In this document: piece after piece, positions 1 through 8,529 of the stretch | Layout: each line of letters opens with the position of its first letter | Position numbering within the stretch: the stretch's first letter is position 1 | DNA from: Pseudoduganella sp. | GTDB taxonomy: Bacteria; Pseudomonadota; Gammaproteobacteria; Burkholderiales; Burkholderiaceae_D | Length of the DNA stretch: 50,691 nt | Assembly: GCA_021323265.1 (NCBI GenBank) | Contig: JAJTCO010000015.1 | Coordinates: 1-50,691, forward strand | Direction of reading: 5' to 3' | The notes under the pieces: generated by a model | What the model was told of the DNA's origin: nothing | What the model saw: only the letters and a program-made list of their open reading frames with translations | Databases searched by the model: none | Position numbers and translations under genes: made by a program

Positions 1-114
1 TTGCTGGCCGGCCTGATCGCCGTGGTCATCCTGATCAGCGTCAGCGCCGCGGGCACCCAGTTGCAGTCCTTGTTCAACTACGTATCGTCCCAAGTCGCAC
101 AGGCCATGTCATGA
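1..114 (+). CDS. Flp-type pilin, C-terminal end (partial)
   Basis: The first 37 codons are open and end at TGA 112-114. The peptide has a long hydrophobic run (LLAGLIAVVILISVSAAG) followed by a short polar tail. This is the layout of the C-terminal half of Flp/Fap pilins, which are exported to the inner membrane, cleaved by the CpaA/TadV peptidase and assembled by the Tad machine. The start and the cleavage site lie outside the window. The stop overlaps the ATG of the next gene (ATGA at 111-114), so the two are probably translationally coupled. The full tad gene set downstream supports the call; a different small membrane protein is possible because only the hydrophobic segment is visible. 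Confidence 0.7.
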   Translation: MLAGLIAVVILISVSAAGTQLQSLFNYVSSQVAQAMS

Positions 115-1163
115 GCGCAGTCTTCGCCACGCCGATCCCCACCCGCAGCCGCGTGCTGCGCGAGCTGCTCGCCGAACACGGCGTATTGCTGGCGGTGGTT
201 GCCCTGCACTTTTGCGTCGCACTCGCCCTGTGCTGGGCCTTCCCGGACAAATACCGCCAGAACCTGCAGCTGCCAGGCTACCTGGCCAGCCTCGCCATGG
301 GCCTGGTGTTCGCCCTGTGCGGCTACACCATTTACGTCATGCTCTTCAAGCGCCCGGCGCGCCTGGTACGCTACCTGCGCCAGCACCTGGCCGCTTACCT
401 GAGCCTGGAGCGCCTGCTGTTCGCGGCGCCCGTGCTGGCCATGATTCCCCTGTTTGCCGCCAGCTTCACCGTGGTCAAGGCCGCCGTGCCGATGTTCCAG
501 CCCTTTGCCTGGGATGCCCGCCTGGCCGCCGCCGACGCCTGGCTGCACTTCGGCCGCCAGCCGTGGGAATGGCTGCAGCCGCTGTTCGGCTCCCCGCTGA
601 TGACGGCCATCGTCAACTACAACTACCACCTGTGGTTCTTCATCATGCTGGCCACCGTGTACTGGCTGGCGTTCAATATGGAGCGGCGCGTGCTGCGCAT
701 GCAGTTCATGCTGAGCTTTGTCCTGAGCTGGGTCGTGCTGGGCAACGTGCTGGCCCTGTTCTTCTCCTCCGTCGGCCCTTGCTACTACGGCCACGTGGTG
801 GCCGGCGCGGATCCCTTCGCGGCGCAAATGGCGCTGCTGCGCGAAGCCGACCAGCGCATCCCGGTGCTGGCCCTGCAGGTGCAGGACATGCTGTGGAGCG
901 ACTACAGCGCCAATGCCGGCACCAATGCGTTAAGCATTGCCGCCATGCCGAGCATGCACGTCGCCACCGCGGTGCTGCTGGCGCTCCTGGGCTGGCGCCT
1001 GAACCGCGCCGCCGGCATCGCCCTGACCGTGTTCGCCGCGCTGGTCATGGTCGGCTCGGTGCACCTGGCCTGGCATTACGCGCTGGACGGCTACGTCGGC
1101 GGCCTGGGCGCCTGGATCATCTGGCGTGCCTGCGGCCGCATCGCGCAACGGAGCGCGCCATGA
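111..1163 (+). CDS. PAP2-family membrane phosphatase/phosphotransferase
   Basis: The 350-residue polytopic membrane protein has several hydrophobic helices and the late PAP2 motifs. PSMH includes His283, and SVHLAWHYALDG includes His322 and Asp326, matching the catalytic histidines and charge-relay Asp of PAP2 and the inositolphosphotransferase (Aur1/Ipt1-like) branch. Such enzymes remove or transfer phosphate or head groups on lipids at the periplasmic face. The start overlaps the pilin stop by 4 nt, and the stop overlaps the ATG of the prepilin peptidase gene at 1160, so it belongs to the tad operon. Why a lipid phosphatase sits there is unknown; a role in the lipid environment or modification of pili is inference. 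The substrate cannot be told from sequence. Confidence 0.75.
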   Translation: MSAVFATPIPTRSRVLRELLAEHGVLLAVVALHFCVALALCWAFPDKYRQNLQLPGYLASLAMGLVFALCGYTIYVMLFKRPARLVRYLRQHLAAYLSLERLLFAAPVLAMIPLFAASFTVVKAAVPMFQPFAWDARLAAADAWLHFGRQPWEWLQPLFGSPLMTAIVNYNYHLWFFIMLATVYWLAFNMERRVLRMQFMLSFVLSWVVLGNVLALFFSSVGPCYYGHVVAGADPFAAQMALLREADQRIPVLALQVQDMLWSDYSANAGTNALSIAAMPSMHVATAVLLALLGWRLNRAAGIALTVFAALVMVGSVHLAWHYALDGYVGGLGAWIIWRACGRIAQRSAP

Positions 1164-1744
1164 TGGACTTGCGCAGCACCCTGCCTGCCCTGCTGCTGGG
1201 CGCCTTGCTGGCCTGGGCCGTGGCAAGCGACGTGCGCAGCCGCCGCATCCCGAACCAGCTGGTGCTGGCCGGCATGCTGGCCGGGCTGGCCCTGCAGGCG
1301 ACGGTGACGCCCGGTGCCGGCCTGTTCAGCGTGCCGTTCGGCGCCCTGGGCTTGCTCAAGGGCCTGGCCGGCCTGGCCCTCGGGCTCGTGCTGCTGTTGC
1401 CCATGTACGCACTGGGCGCCATGGGCGCCGGCGACGTCAAGCTGCTGGCCGCCATCGGCACCTTCCTCGGTCCGCTCGATACGCTTGGCGCCGGCCTGTC
1501 CAGCGTGCTGGCCGGGGGCGTACTGGCGCTGCTGGTGGCCCTGTTCCAGGGCAGCCTGCGCAAGGTGGCCGGGAACGTCAAGGTGATGGTGCTGGGCAGC
1601 GTTCTGCGCGGCCTGTCCGGCGGCAGCGCCCGTGTCGACGCTCCCGTCGCCGCGAGCGGCCAATTGCCGTACGCCGTCGCCATCGCCACCGGCACCGTGG
1701 CCTATCTGCTGCTAACCCGCTACTTTGGCTGGAGCCTGCTATGA
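1160..1744 (+). CDS. cpaA: Tad prepilin peptidase (CpaA/TadV, A24 family)
   Basis: This 194-residue inner-membrane aspartyl protease cleaves the leader of Flp prepilins and TadE/TadG-type pseudopilins. The two catalytic aspartates of family A24 are visible: Asp24 in SDVRSRRIPN and Asp92 in GAGDVKL, each beside hydrophobic helices. The protein is short and lacks the cytoplasmic N-methyltransferase domain of PilD, as is normal for TadV. ATG 1160 is chosen because GGAG lies 6 nt upstream and the codon overlaps the previous stop; ATG 1163 is the alternative. The stop overlaps the ATG of the following methyltransferase-like gene at 1741. The C-terminal part beyond about residue 135 is less conserved. 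Confidence 0.88.
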   Translation: MMDLRSTLPALLLGALLAWAVASDVRSRRIPNQLVLAGMLAGLALQATVTPGAGLFSVPFGALGLLKGLAGLALGLVLLLPMYALGAMGAGDVKLLAAIGTFLGPLDTLGAGLSSVLAGGVLALLVALFQGSLRKVAGNVKVMVLGSVLRGLSGGSARVDAPVAASGQLPYAVAIATGTVAYLLLTRYFGWSLL

Positions 1745-2358
1745 ACACAGCACACATCCTCGGATCGCGCACCGTCAACATCCTGGCAGCCACCGCACTG
1801 GCCAGCATCTGGCTGCTGTTCTCCATCGCCCACCTGCGCGCCTTCCAGGCTTCCGGCGACTGGACCTACCTGCTGTTCGTCGCTTCCGAAACCCTGGTGG
1901 CGCTGCTGTTCGTCATGCGTTCGGAACCGGCCGCCGTCTCGCATTCGCCGCTGGACTGGGCGCTTGCCATCGCCTCCACCGGCGCGCCCTTCCTGTTCAT
2001 TCCCGCCACCAGCGGCGTGATCCCGGCCGCCCGCGTGCTGATCGTCGCCGCCGTCATCCTGCAGATCTGCGGCCTGCTGTCGCTGAACCGCAGCTTCGGC
2101 CTGGTTGCCGCGCGCCGGGTGATCAAGACAAGCGGGATGTATCGCGTGATCCGCCACCCGCTGTATGCCAGCTACCTGCTTTCATACGTGGGCTATGTGC
2201 TGGCCAACACCAGCACCGGCAATGTCGTCGCCTGTCTTGCTGCGGCCGCCCTGCTGATCGCCCGCCTGTACCGCGAGGAGCGCTTCCTGGCCCGCAACAG
2301 CGACTACGTGCTGTACATGCACCGCGTGAAGTACCGCGTCCTGCCAATGGTGTTTTGA
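1741..2358 (+). CDS. ICMT/PEMT-like integral membrane methyltransferase
   Basis: The 205-residue membrane protein has several predicted helices and the C-terminal signature of the isoprenylcysteine carboxyl methyltransferase / phospholipid methyltransferase group. Arg138-His139-Pro140 sits in VIRHPLYASYL, and Glu179-Glu180 sits in YREERFLARN; these regions bind S-adenosylmethionine and substrate in the family. GGAG at 1731-1734 lies 6 nt before ATG 1741, and the start overlaps the peptidase stop. Its place directly behind a prepilin peptidase that lacks a methyltransferase domain is notable. Methylation of a pilin terminus is one possible role but is inference; lipid or small-molecule methylation is equally possible. 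Confidence 0.7.
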   Translation: MNTAHILGSRTVNILAATALASIWLLFSIAHLRAFQASGDWTYLLFVASETLVALLFVMRSEPAAVSHSPLDWALAIASTGAPFLFIPATSGVIPAARVLIVAAVILQICGLLSLNRSFGLVAARRVIKTSGMYRVIRHPLYASYLLSYVGYVLANTSTGNVVACLAAAALLIARLYREERFLARNSDYVLYMHRVKYRVLPMVF

Positions 2359-2370
2359 AAGGTGCCCGAC

Positions 2371-3687
2371 ATGCCTGCCGACTTTGAAGAACCTAGCAAG
2401 CGCCCCTGGGCCGACGACCCGCTGCGCGTTCCCGCTCCACGTACCGTGGAGGAAACCGGCCTGCCTTTCCTGCTGCTGGTGGAGCTGACCTGCAAGATCC
2501 TGTACCAGCGTGGCCAGATCAAGCTCAACGAGCTCTCCAGTCACATCAAGCTGCCGTTGTCGGTGCTGGATCCGGTGATCGCCTTCCTGCGCACGGAAAA
2601 GCTGATCGAGATGATGCGGCGCGGGATCAGCAACACCGACGCCGATATCGTCTACAACCTGACCGACACCGGCCGCGCACGCGCCGCCGAATTCGTCCGC
2701 CGCGATGCCTATGCCGGCGCGGCCCCGGTCACCTTCGCCGCCTACGCGGAACGCGTCAAGGCGCACAGCGTGGCACAGATGCGCATCAAGCGCGAACATA
2801 TCCGCAAGGTGTTCGACGGCATAGTCGCCAGCCCCATCGTGCTGGACCAGTTGGGCGCCGCCATGAACTCCGGCCGCGCCATCTTCGTGCACGGCCCGGC
2901 CGGCAGCGGCAAGACTTACCTGGCCGAACGACTGAACGGCCTGCTCAACGGCCAGATCGCCGTGCCGCACGCGCTGCTGGTCGACGGCGACACCATTCCC
3001 GTCTACGACCCGGTGGTGCATGCCGCCATCGAGGACACGGCGCCACCGGGCATGCTGTTCGACCGCCGCACGCCGCGCGACCAGCGCTGGGTACGCAGCC
3101 AGCGCCCGGCCGTCGTCACCGGCGGCGAGCTGACGCTGGAGATGCTGGACCTGCGTTTCGATCCGACCACGCGCCTGTACCAGGCCCCGCCGCACCTGAA
3201 AGCCAACGGCGGCATCTTCATCATCGATGACCTGGGCCGCCAGCGCTGCTCGCCGGTGGAACTGATGAACCGCTGGATCGTGCCGATGGACCGCCAGGTC
3301 GACTACCTGACTCTGCAAAACGGCTACAAGTTCCCCGTGCCGTTCGACGTGGTGGTGGTGTTCTCGTCCAACATGCCGCCCGAAACACTGGCCGACGGCT
3401 CCTTCCTGCGCCGCCTGGGCTACAAGATCCATGTCGGCCCGCTGCAGCCGGAACAGTACGAAACCGTGTTCCGCCAGGTGTGCCAGCGCTATTCGGTGCC
3501 GTTCGACGGCGAGGCCTTTGCCTGGCTGATGCGCCGCCATCAGTCGCACGAACGGCCGCTGATGGCCTGCTATCCGCGCGACCTGGTCTCGCAATTGCGC
3601 GACCTGGCCGCCTACGAAGGACGGATTCCCACACTCGATGTCGGTTCGCTGGAGTGGGCTTGGAACAACTATTTTTCAGCTAACTGA
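2371..3687 (+). CDS. tad-locus AAA-type ATPase with N-terminal winged-helix-like region
   Basis: The 438-residue protein is predicted to be cytoplasmic. Residues about 25-115 look like a winged-helix module (LTCKILYQRGQIKLNELSS, then DADIVYNLTDTGRARAAEF). An AAA domain follows, with Walker A GPAGSGKT (Gly175, Lys181) and Walker B IFIIDDLG (Asp286, Asp287), then a sensor-like SSNMPPETLADGSFLRRLGYKI. It is neither the TadA secretion ATPase nor TadZ; no standard Tad name fits. ATG 2371 is preferred to GTG 2362 because GAAAGG at 2357-2362 lies 8 nt before the ATG but overlaps the GTG. It lies between the methyltransferase and cpaB genes on the same strand. A remodelling or regulatory role in pilus assembly is inferred only from position. 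Confidence 0.75.
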   Translation: MPADFEEPSKRPWADDPLRVPAPRTVEETGLPFLLLVELTCKILYQRGQIKLNELSSHIKLPLSVLDPVIAFLRTEKLIEMMRRGISNTDADIVYNLTDTGRARAAEFVRRDAYAGAAPVTFAAYAERVKAHSVAQMRIKREHIRKVFDGIVASPIVLDQLGAAMNSGRAIFVHGPAGSGKTYLAERLNGLLNGQIAVPHALLVDGDTIPVYDPVVHAAIEDTAPPGMLFDRRTPRDQRWVRSQRPAVVTGGELTLEMLDLRFDPTTRLYQAPPHLKANGGIFIIDDLGRQRCSPVELMNRWIVPMDRQVDYLTLQNGYKFPVPFDVVVVFSSNMPPETLADGSFLRRLGYKIHVGPLQPEQYETVFRQVCQRYSVPFDGEAFAWLMRRHQSHERPLMACYPRDLVSQLRDLAAYEGRIPTLDVGSLEWAWNNYFSAN

Positions 3688-3712
3688 AGCCTAGGAAATC
3701 GAGGGGAAGATC

Positions 3713-4555
3713 ATGAGGAATACACGAGCAACGATCATGATGGTGGTCGCCGTCGCATTGGCCTTCGTGGCCGTCGTGGTGGCTGCACGCTGGATCAACG
3801 CGCAAGCGACAGGCACCACCGCCAAGGTGGCCGTGGCGCAGGTGGACATCAGCCTGGGCGCGCGCATCACGCCCGACATGGTGCGCCTGGTGGACTGGCC
3901 GGCTTCGGTGCAACCGCCCGGCGCGATCAGGGACGACAAGCTGCTCGAATCGCGCGTCACCAAGAGCAGCATCACGCGCGGCGAGGCGATCCTCGAATCC
4001 AAGCTGGCGCCGCCCGGCACCCAGGGCGGGCTTTCCGCCGTGGTGGCCGAAGGCAAGCGCGCCATGACGGTCCGCGTGAACGACGTGGTGGGCGTGGCCG
4101 GCTTCGCGCTGCCCGGCAACTACGTCGACATCCTGGTCAACACGCAGGAAGAAGGCCAGCGCACCGGCAACAAGGACCCGTCCATCTCCAAGATCGTTCT
4201 GGAACGCATCCTGGTGCTGGCCGTGGCGCAGGAATCCTCGCGCGACGAAACCAAACCGAAGGTGGTCAACGCGGTCACGCTGGAACTGACGCCGGAGCAG
4301 GTGGAAAAACTGGACCTGGCGCGCAGCGTGGGCAGCCTGTCGCTGGTGCTGCGCAACCAGGTCGATCCGAACACGGCCCAGACCAAGGGCGCCACCAAGA
4401 CCACCTTGCTGGGCCAGCAGGTGGCGGTGGCGCCGGCCAAACCGCAAGCGCCCGCACCCCGGCCAGCGCCGGTGCGCAAGGTGGCCAACGTGCCGCCGCC
4501 AGGGGTGAAGGTGGAGATGATCAAAGGACTCGATCGCAGCAGCCAACAATTCTGA
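3713..4555 (+). CDS. cpaB: Flp pilus assembly protein CpaB/RcpC
   Basis: The 280-residue protein has one N-terminal membrane segment (about residues 8-25) and then a periplasmic SAF-like domain (KVAVAQVDISLGARITPDMV). The conserved CpaB block follows (KRAMTVRVNDVVGVAGFALPGNYVDIL in part, ending NYVDILV). CpaB/RcpC acts with the secretin in the periplasm or outer membrane. The tail is rich in Pro and Ala (APAKPQAPAPRPAPVRK), suggesting a flexible end. GAGGGGA at 3701-3707 precedes ATG 3713. The secretin gene begins 13 nt after its stop, the usual cpaB-cpaC order. Confidence 0.9.
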   Translation: MRNTRATIMMVVAVALAFVAVVVAARWINAQATGTTAKVAVAQVDISLGARITPDMVRLVDWPASVQPPGAIRDDKLLESRVTKSSITRGEAILESKLAPPGTQGGLSAVVAEGKRAMTVRVNDVVGVAGFALPGNYVDILVNTQEEGQRTGNKDPSISKIVLERILVLAVAQESSRDETKPKVVNAVTLELTPEQVEKLDLARSVGSLSLVLRNQVDPNTAQTKGATKTTLLGQQVAVAPAKPQAPAPRPAPVRKVANVPPPGVKVEMIKGLDRSSQQF

Positions 4556-4568
4556 ACGGAGCCTTCCC

Positions 4569-6131
4569 ATGAAACGACTAAGCACCGCTGTACCGGCCAT
4601 CCTGGGCGCATTGCTCGCGCTGCCCGCCCTGGTCACGCCCGCTGCAGCACAGGTGGCGGCCGAAGCGGCCGTGGTGACCCAGAAGCCAAAGGCCAAGGCC
4701 AAAGCGCAAGGCCCGGTGGAGGCACGGACGCCAGTCTCGGGCTCGGTCCCGATGGCGGAGGGCCGCACCGAGCTGGCGCCGGCCATGCAGCTGGCCGAGG
4801 GCAAGTCGAGCATCGTGCGCCTGCAGCATCCGGCGTCGCGGGTGGCGGTGGGCGATGCGCGCATCGCCGACGTGATCCTGCTCAATCCCCGGGAACTGTA
4901 CATGCTGGGCCGCACCGTCGGCACCACCAACCTGATCCTGTGGCAAAAGAGCGGCGACACCATCATCGCCGACCTGACCGTCAGCACCGACGTGGCGACG
5001 CTGCAGGACGGCGTCGACAAGCTGACCGGCCAGAAGGGCATGGTCAAGGTGACGCCCGCCGCAGACTCCATCATGTTAAGTGGCATGGTGCCCGACGTGG
5101 TGCTGGCCGACCACGTGCTGCAGCTGGCCAACGCCTTCGTCTCGCGTTCGCGGCCGACCGGCACCGGCCCCGGCGCCGCCAGCACGGGCAGCACCGGCAA
5201 TGCCGGCGGCCAGGGTGAAGCCGGCATCTCGATCAAGATCATCAACATGATGACCATCGCCGCGCCACAGCAGGTGATGCTGGAGGTGAAAGTGGCCGAG
5301 GTATCCAAGTCGCTGGTCGACCAGCTGGGCGCCAGCATCGGCGCCAGCCACGCCATCGGCAACTGGACCTACACCCTGCTGTCGAACCTGTTGACCGGCA
5401 ATCCCAGCCTGCTGGACGCCTTCAACAAGCGCAACGGCAATTTCCTCACCATCGATGCGCAAAAGCGCGACGGCCTGGTCAAGGTACTGGCCGAGCCGAA
5501 CGTGATGGCCATCAGCGGCCAGGAAGCCAGCTTCCTGGCCGGCGGCCGCATCTACATCCCGGTCGCCTCCGCGCCGGACGGCGGCTTCACCCGCATCACG
5601 CTGGAAGAGAAGGAGTTCGGCGTGGCGGTGCGCTTCACGCCCACCGTGCTGGCCGACGGCCGCATCAACCTGAAGGTGGCGCCGGAAGTGTCGGAGCTGA
5701 ACAAGGAAGGGGTGGGCATCTCCGCCAGCGGCGTCAATGGCGTTGCGATCCTGCCCTCGTTCACCACGCGCCGCGCCTCCACCGTGGTGCAGCTGTACGA
5801 CGGCCAGAGCTTCGCCATCGGTGGCCTGATCAAGAACAACAGCACCACCAACATCAAGGCCGTGCCGGTACTGGGCGAAGTGCCGGTGCTGGGCGCGCTG
5901 TTCCGCTCCAACGACTTCCAGAACGACCGCACCGAGCTGGTGTTCGTGATCACGCCGCGCCTGGTCAAGCCGCTGCCGCCGGACTTCGCGGAACGCCTGC
6001 CGACCGCGCAGGTGACCGACCCGACCCGTACCGCCCGCATCCTGAGCGGCAAACTGGAAGGCATGCCGCCGGACAGCGGCAAGCCAGCAACCCAGCCCGC
6101 CAAGCCAGCCGGCGGCTTTGATCTGAACTAG
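4569..6131 (+). CDS. cpaC: Tad secretin CpaC/RcpA
   Basis: The 520-residue protein is the outer-membrane secretin channel for Flp pili. It has a Sec signal peptide ending near ALVTPAAAQ. An N-terminal pilus-formation domain (SIVRLQHPASRVAVGDARIA) and a BON-like module (around ATLQDGVDKLTGQKGMVKV) come next. The C-terminal secretin domain contains VLAEPNVMAISGQEASFLAG, FGVAVRFTPTVL and the closing ELVFVITPRLVKPL. A Gly/Ser/Thr/Asn-rich linker lies near residues 195-220. The tail after the secretin domain is Pro/Lys rich. The length fits the family. A lipoprotein gene follows 9 nt downstream, which may encode a pilotin-like partner. Confidence 0.92.
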   Translation: MKRLSTAVPAILGALLALPALVTPAAAQVAAEAAVVTQKPKAKAKAQGPVEARTPVSGSVPMAEGRTELAPAMQLAEGKSSIVRLQHPASRVAVGDARIADVILLNPRELYMLGRTVGTTNLILWQKSGDTIIADLTVSTDVATLQDGVDKLTGQKGMVKVTPAADSIMLSGMVPDVVLADHVLQLANAFVSRSRPTGTGPGAASTGSTGNAGGQGEAGISIKIINMMTIAAPQQVMLEVKVAEVSKSLVDQLGASIGASHAIGNWTYTLLSNLLTGNPSLLDAFNKRNGNFLTIDAQKRDGLVKVLAEPNVMAISGQEASFLAGGRIYIPVASAPDGGFTRITLEEKEFGVAVRFTPTVLADGRINLKVAPEVSELNKEGVGISASGVNGVAILPSFTTRRASTVVQLYDGQSFAIGGLIKNNSTTNIKAVPVLGEVPVLGALFRSNDFQNDRTELVFVITPRLVKPLPPDFAERLPTAQVTDPTRTARILSGKLEGMPPDSGKPATQPAKPAGGFDLN

Positions 6132-6140
6132 GAGGCCACC

Positions 6141-6416
6141 ATGAACCACTACTTCCTGCGCGCCGCCGGCGTCGCCCTGCTGCCGCTCTCGCTGGCCGCC
6201 TGCACCGCCCCGGCGCCGCATACCGAGCGGGTGCTCGGCCGCTCGCTGACGGACATGAAGAACGCCCAGGTACTCCACCCGGGCGCCGACCGCAACATGG
6301 CAGCGCCAGTCGGGATGGCCGCCAGCACCGCCAAACTCGGCTACGACCAATACCAGAAGTCGTTCAAGACCCCCGAGAAGACCAACAACAGCTTTGTCAT
6401 TGGCCTGGGTCGCTAG
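6141..6416 (+). CDS. small tad-locus lipoprotein
   Basis: The 91-residue protein has a signal sequence ending in the lipobox LAAC (Cys21), so it should be a lipidated envelope protein. The mature part of about 70 residues is polar and has no domain I recognise. It sits between the secretin and tadG genes with gaps of 9 nt on both sides, and AGGAGG (6130-6135) precedes its ATG. Position and size suggest a secretin-associated pilotin or the role that CpaD plays elsewhere, but no CpaD signature is visible. Function is not assigned. Confidence 0.75.
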   Translation: MNHYFLRAAGVALLPLSLAACTAPAPHTERVLGRSLTDMKNAQVLHPGADRNMAAPVGMAASTAKLGYDQYQKSFKTPEKTNNSFVIGLGR

Positions 6417-6425
6417 GAGAGCGCC

Positions 6426-8054
6426 ATGCGCAAGCCCCTTCCCTATCGACATCAACAGCGTGGCGCCGTCGCCGTGATGACGGGCTTGCTGATGCTGCTG
6501 GTATTAATCCCGGTGGCCGGCCTGGTACTCGACCTGGGACACCTGTACATCGTCAAGTCCGAGCTGCAGAACCTGGCCGACGCATCGGCCCTGGCGGCGG
6601 CCAAGGACCTGGACAACAGCACCGCCGGCGTCAACAAGGCGGTCGCCACGGGCAAGGCGCTGGCGCAGAAGAACCGCTACAACTTCGGCAGCACCTTGAC
6701 GCTGGAGGATGCCAACTTCCGCTTCGGCACGTCGCCCGACGGGCCATGGTATTCCGTGGCCGACACGCAGACCAACCCGAACGGCCGCAGCTTCGTCGAA
6801 GTCAACACCAAGACCGGCGGCTACAACGGCAGCGCCACCTCGATCAACACCTACCTGATGCGCGTGGCGGGCAACAACACCACGGAGACGTTCGGCGCCG
6901 CCGTCGCCGGCCGCTTCACCAACACCGTGACCCCGATCGGCATTTGCGCCGTGGACCCGGCCAACCGCAACGCCAGCTACAACTATGGCGGCTTCACCGA
7001 ACTGGTGGAATATGGCTTCCGCCGCGGCGTCACCTACAACGTGTTCGAACTGGGCTCCCTGGGCGGCGCCTCCTCCGACCCGTACCAGATCAATCCCATC
7101 AACTCGCCGCCCAACGCCTGCGTCGCTGGCAATTCCAGCGCCAACGTCACGGCGCCATTCATGTGCGTCGGCAACAGCGCCGTCCTGCCGACCGGCATTG
7201 GCCAGGTGTACACCAACACCGGCATGACCGCGTCGCTGGACAAGGCGCTCAACTCGCGCTTCAACGACTACAGCGGCGGCTCGCAATGCGATCCCGGCTC
7301 CGCCCCGCCCGACGTCAACGTCAAGGAATACCCGTGCAAGGCCGGCGGCGGCGACTGCGTCAACAACAACAGCAACAATATCGCCACTACGCCACCGATC
7401 GACTGGATGGAAACCGGCGCCAACGACATGCCCAACCAGATGAGCGTGTCGACCCTGGTCAATGGCAGCCTGTACACGCCGCGCTACGCCACCCCGTCCG
7501 AAGCGACGGCGGCCGGCACCACCATCGGCCCCACCGTGCAGGTGCCGCGCATGACCGCCGTCGGCAGCAGCCCCGCCTCGTTCGCCGAATACGGTCCGCT
7601 CTGGTCCTACGGCCGACCGGTGCGCAGCGACGGCACCACCCTGGTCCTGCCCGCGGAAGCCAACGGCACCAAGGATAGCGCCAACAAGATGTATGGCAAC
7701 CGGGGTTCCTCGGCCGACTATATCAACGCCACCAACTACCCGACCGTAGCGGGCAGCGGCTTCCCGCTCAGCACCGCGCCGGCGCCGTACAACCAGACCA
7801 GCAACAGCAACTATTTCCAGTCGCCCGCCGGCCGTCCCGGCGTGGCGGACCGCCGCATCCTGAACATCGTGCTGATCGACTGCCGCACGCCGCCGGTCGG
7901 CAGCGGCGCCTGCGGCGTGATGAACGTGGTCGGCATCGGCAAGTTCTTCATGCAGAAGAAGGCCGACTTCAGCGGTTCGCCGAAGAAGCTGCACGTCGAA
8001 TTCACCGGCCTGGTCGAACCGGTGCCGTCCTCCGAAGTCAAACTGTACAAGTGA
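6426..8054 (+). CDS. tadG: TadG-like pilus assembly protein
   Basis: The 542-residue protein begins with the Tad N-terminal signature: RGAVAVMTGLLMLLVLIPVA, then LDLGHLYIVKSELQNLADAS and ALAAAKDLD. This is a type IV pilin-like hydrophobic helix followed by the LQNLADA motif typical of TadG/Flp-E proteins. The remaining 450 residues are periplasmic and rich in Asn, Gly, Ser and Thr, with scattered Cys residues that could form disulfides (CAVDPANR, CVGNS, CKAGGGDC, CRTPPVGSGAC). No von Willebrand MIDAS motif was seen, unlike some long TadG proteins. GAG at 6417-6419 precedes the ATG. It is followed by two TadE-like genes. Confidence 0.8.
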   Translation: MRKPLPYRHQQRGAVAVMTGLLMLLVLIPVAGLVLDLGHLYIVKSELQNLADASALAAAKDLDNSTAGVNKAVATGKALAQKNRYNFGSTLTLEDANFRFGTSPDGPWYSVADTQTNPNGRSFVEVNTKTGGYNGSATSINTYLMRVAGNNTTETFGAAVAGRFTNTVTPIGICAVDPANRNASYNYGGFTELVEYGFRRGVTYNVFELGSLGGASSDPYQINPINSPPNACVAGNSSANVTAPFMCVGNSAVLPTGIGQVYTNTGMTASLDKALNSRFNDYSGGSQCDPGSAPPDVNVKEYPCKAGGGDCVNNNSNNIATTPPIDWMETGANDMPNQMSVSTLVNGSLYTPRYATPSEATAAGTTIGPTVQVPRMTAVGSSPASFAEYGPLWSYGRPVRSDGTTLVLPAEANGTKDSANKMYGNRGSSADYINATNYPTVAGSGFPLSTAPAPYNQTSNSNYFQSPAGRPGVADRRILNIVLIDCRTPPVGSGACGVMNVVGIGKFFMQKKADFSGSPKKLHVEFTGLVEPVPSSEVKLYK

Positions 8055-8521
8055 ACGCCATGGGCTACCGTCAACACACCAGGCAATCCGGCGCGGCGCT
8101 GGTCGAGTTCGCGCTGGTGGCCACCATCCTCGTCGTGCTCATGGCCGGCATGTACGAGTTCGGCCGCGCCTTCTGGTTCTACGATGCACTGAGCAAAGCC
8201 ACGCGCGACGGCGCACGCGCCATGAGCGTGGCGAAGGTCGCCACCATCTCCTCCGTCGGGGTGCCGGCCGCCAAGACCGTGGTCGCCAACGCCGCGGTGG
8301 CAGCCGGCATGAGCACCTTCGATGCCAGCTACGTCACCATCACCTGCCTGGACACCGACTACAACGCCGCCACCTGCAGCGACGGCATGGCCAACCTGGG
8401 CGGCGTGAAGGTGGAGATCACCGGCTACCGCATCAACATCGGCCAGACCATCCCCCTGATCGGCAACCCGGTGCAAGGGATCGACCTGACGCCCAGCACC
8501 ACCATGCGCCACATGCTATGA
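8051..8521 (+). CDS. tadE: TadE-family pseudopilin (first copy)
   Basis: The 156-residue protein has the TadE N-terminus: a short basic leader, QSGAALVEFALVATILVVLM as the pilin-like helix with Glu5-type residue in VEF, and EFGRAFWFYDALSKATRDGAR. TadE proteins are processed by the TadV peptidase and act as minor or pseudopilins. Two starts are possible: GTG 8051, overlapping the tadG stop by 4 nt as in other junctions here, and ATG 8060. Neither has a strong ribosome-binding site. The C-terminal half carries a possible disulfide pair (TCLDTDYNAATC). Confidence 0.82.
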   Translation: MNAMGYRQHTRQSGAALVEFALVATILVVLMAGMYEFGRAFWFYDALSKATRDGARAMSVAKVATISSVGVPAAKTVVANAAVAAGMSTFDASYVTITCLDTDYNAATCSDGMANLGGVKVEITGYRINIGQTIPLIGNPVQGIDLTPSTTMRHML

Positions 8522-8529
8522 GGCCAGCC

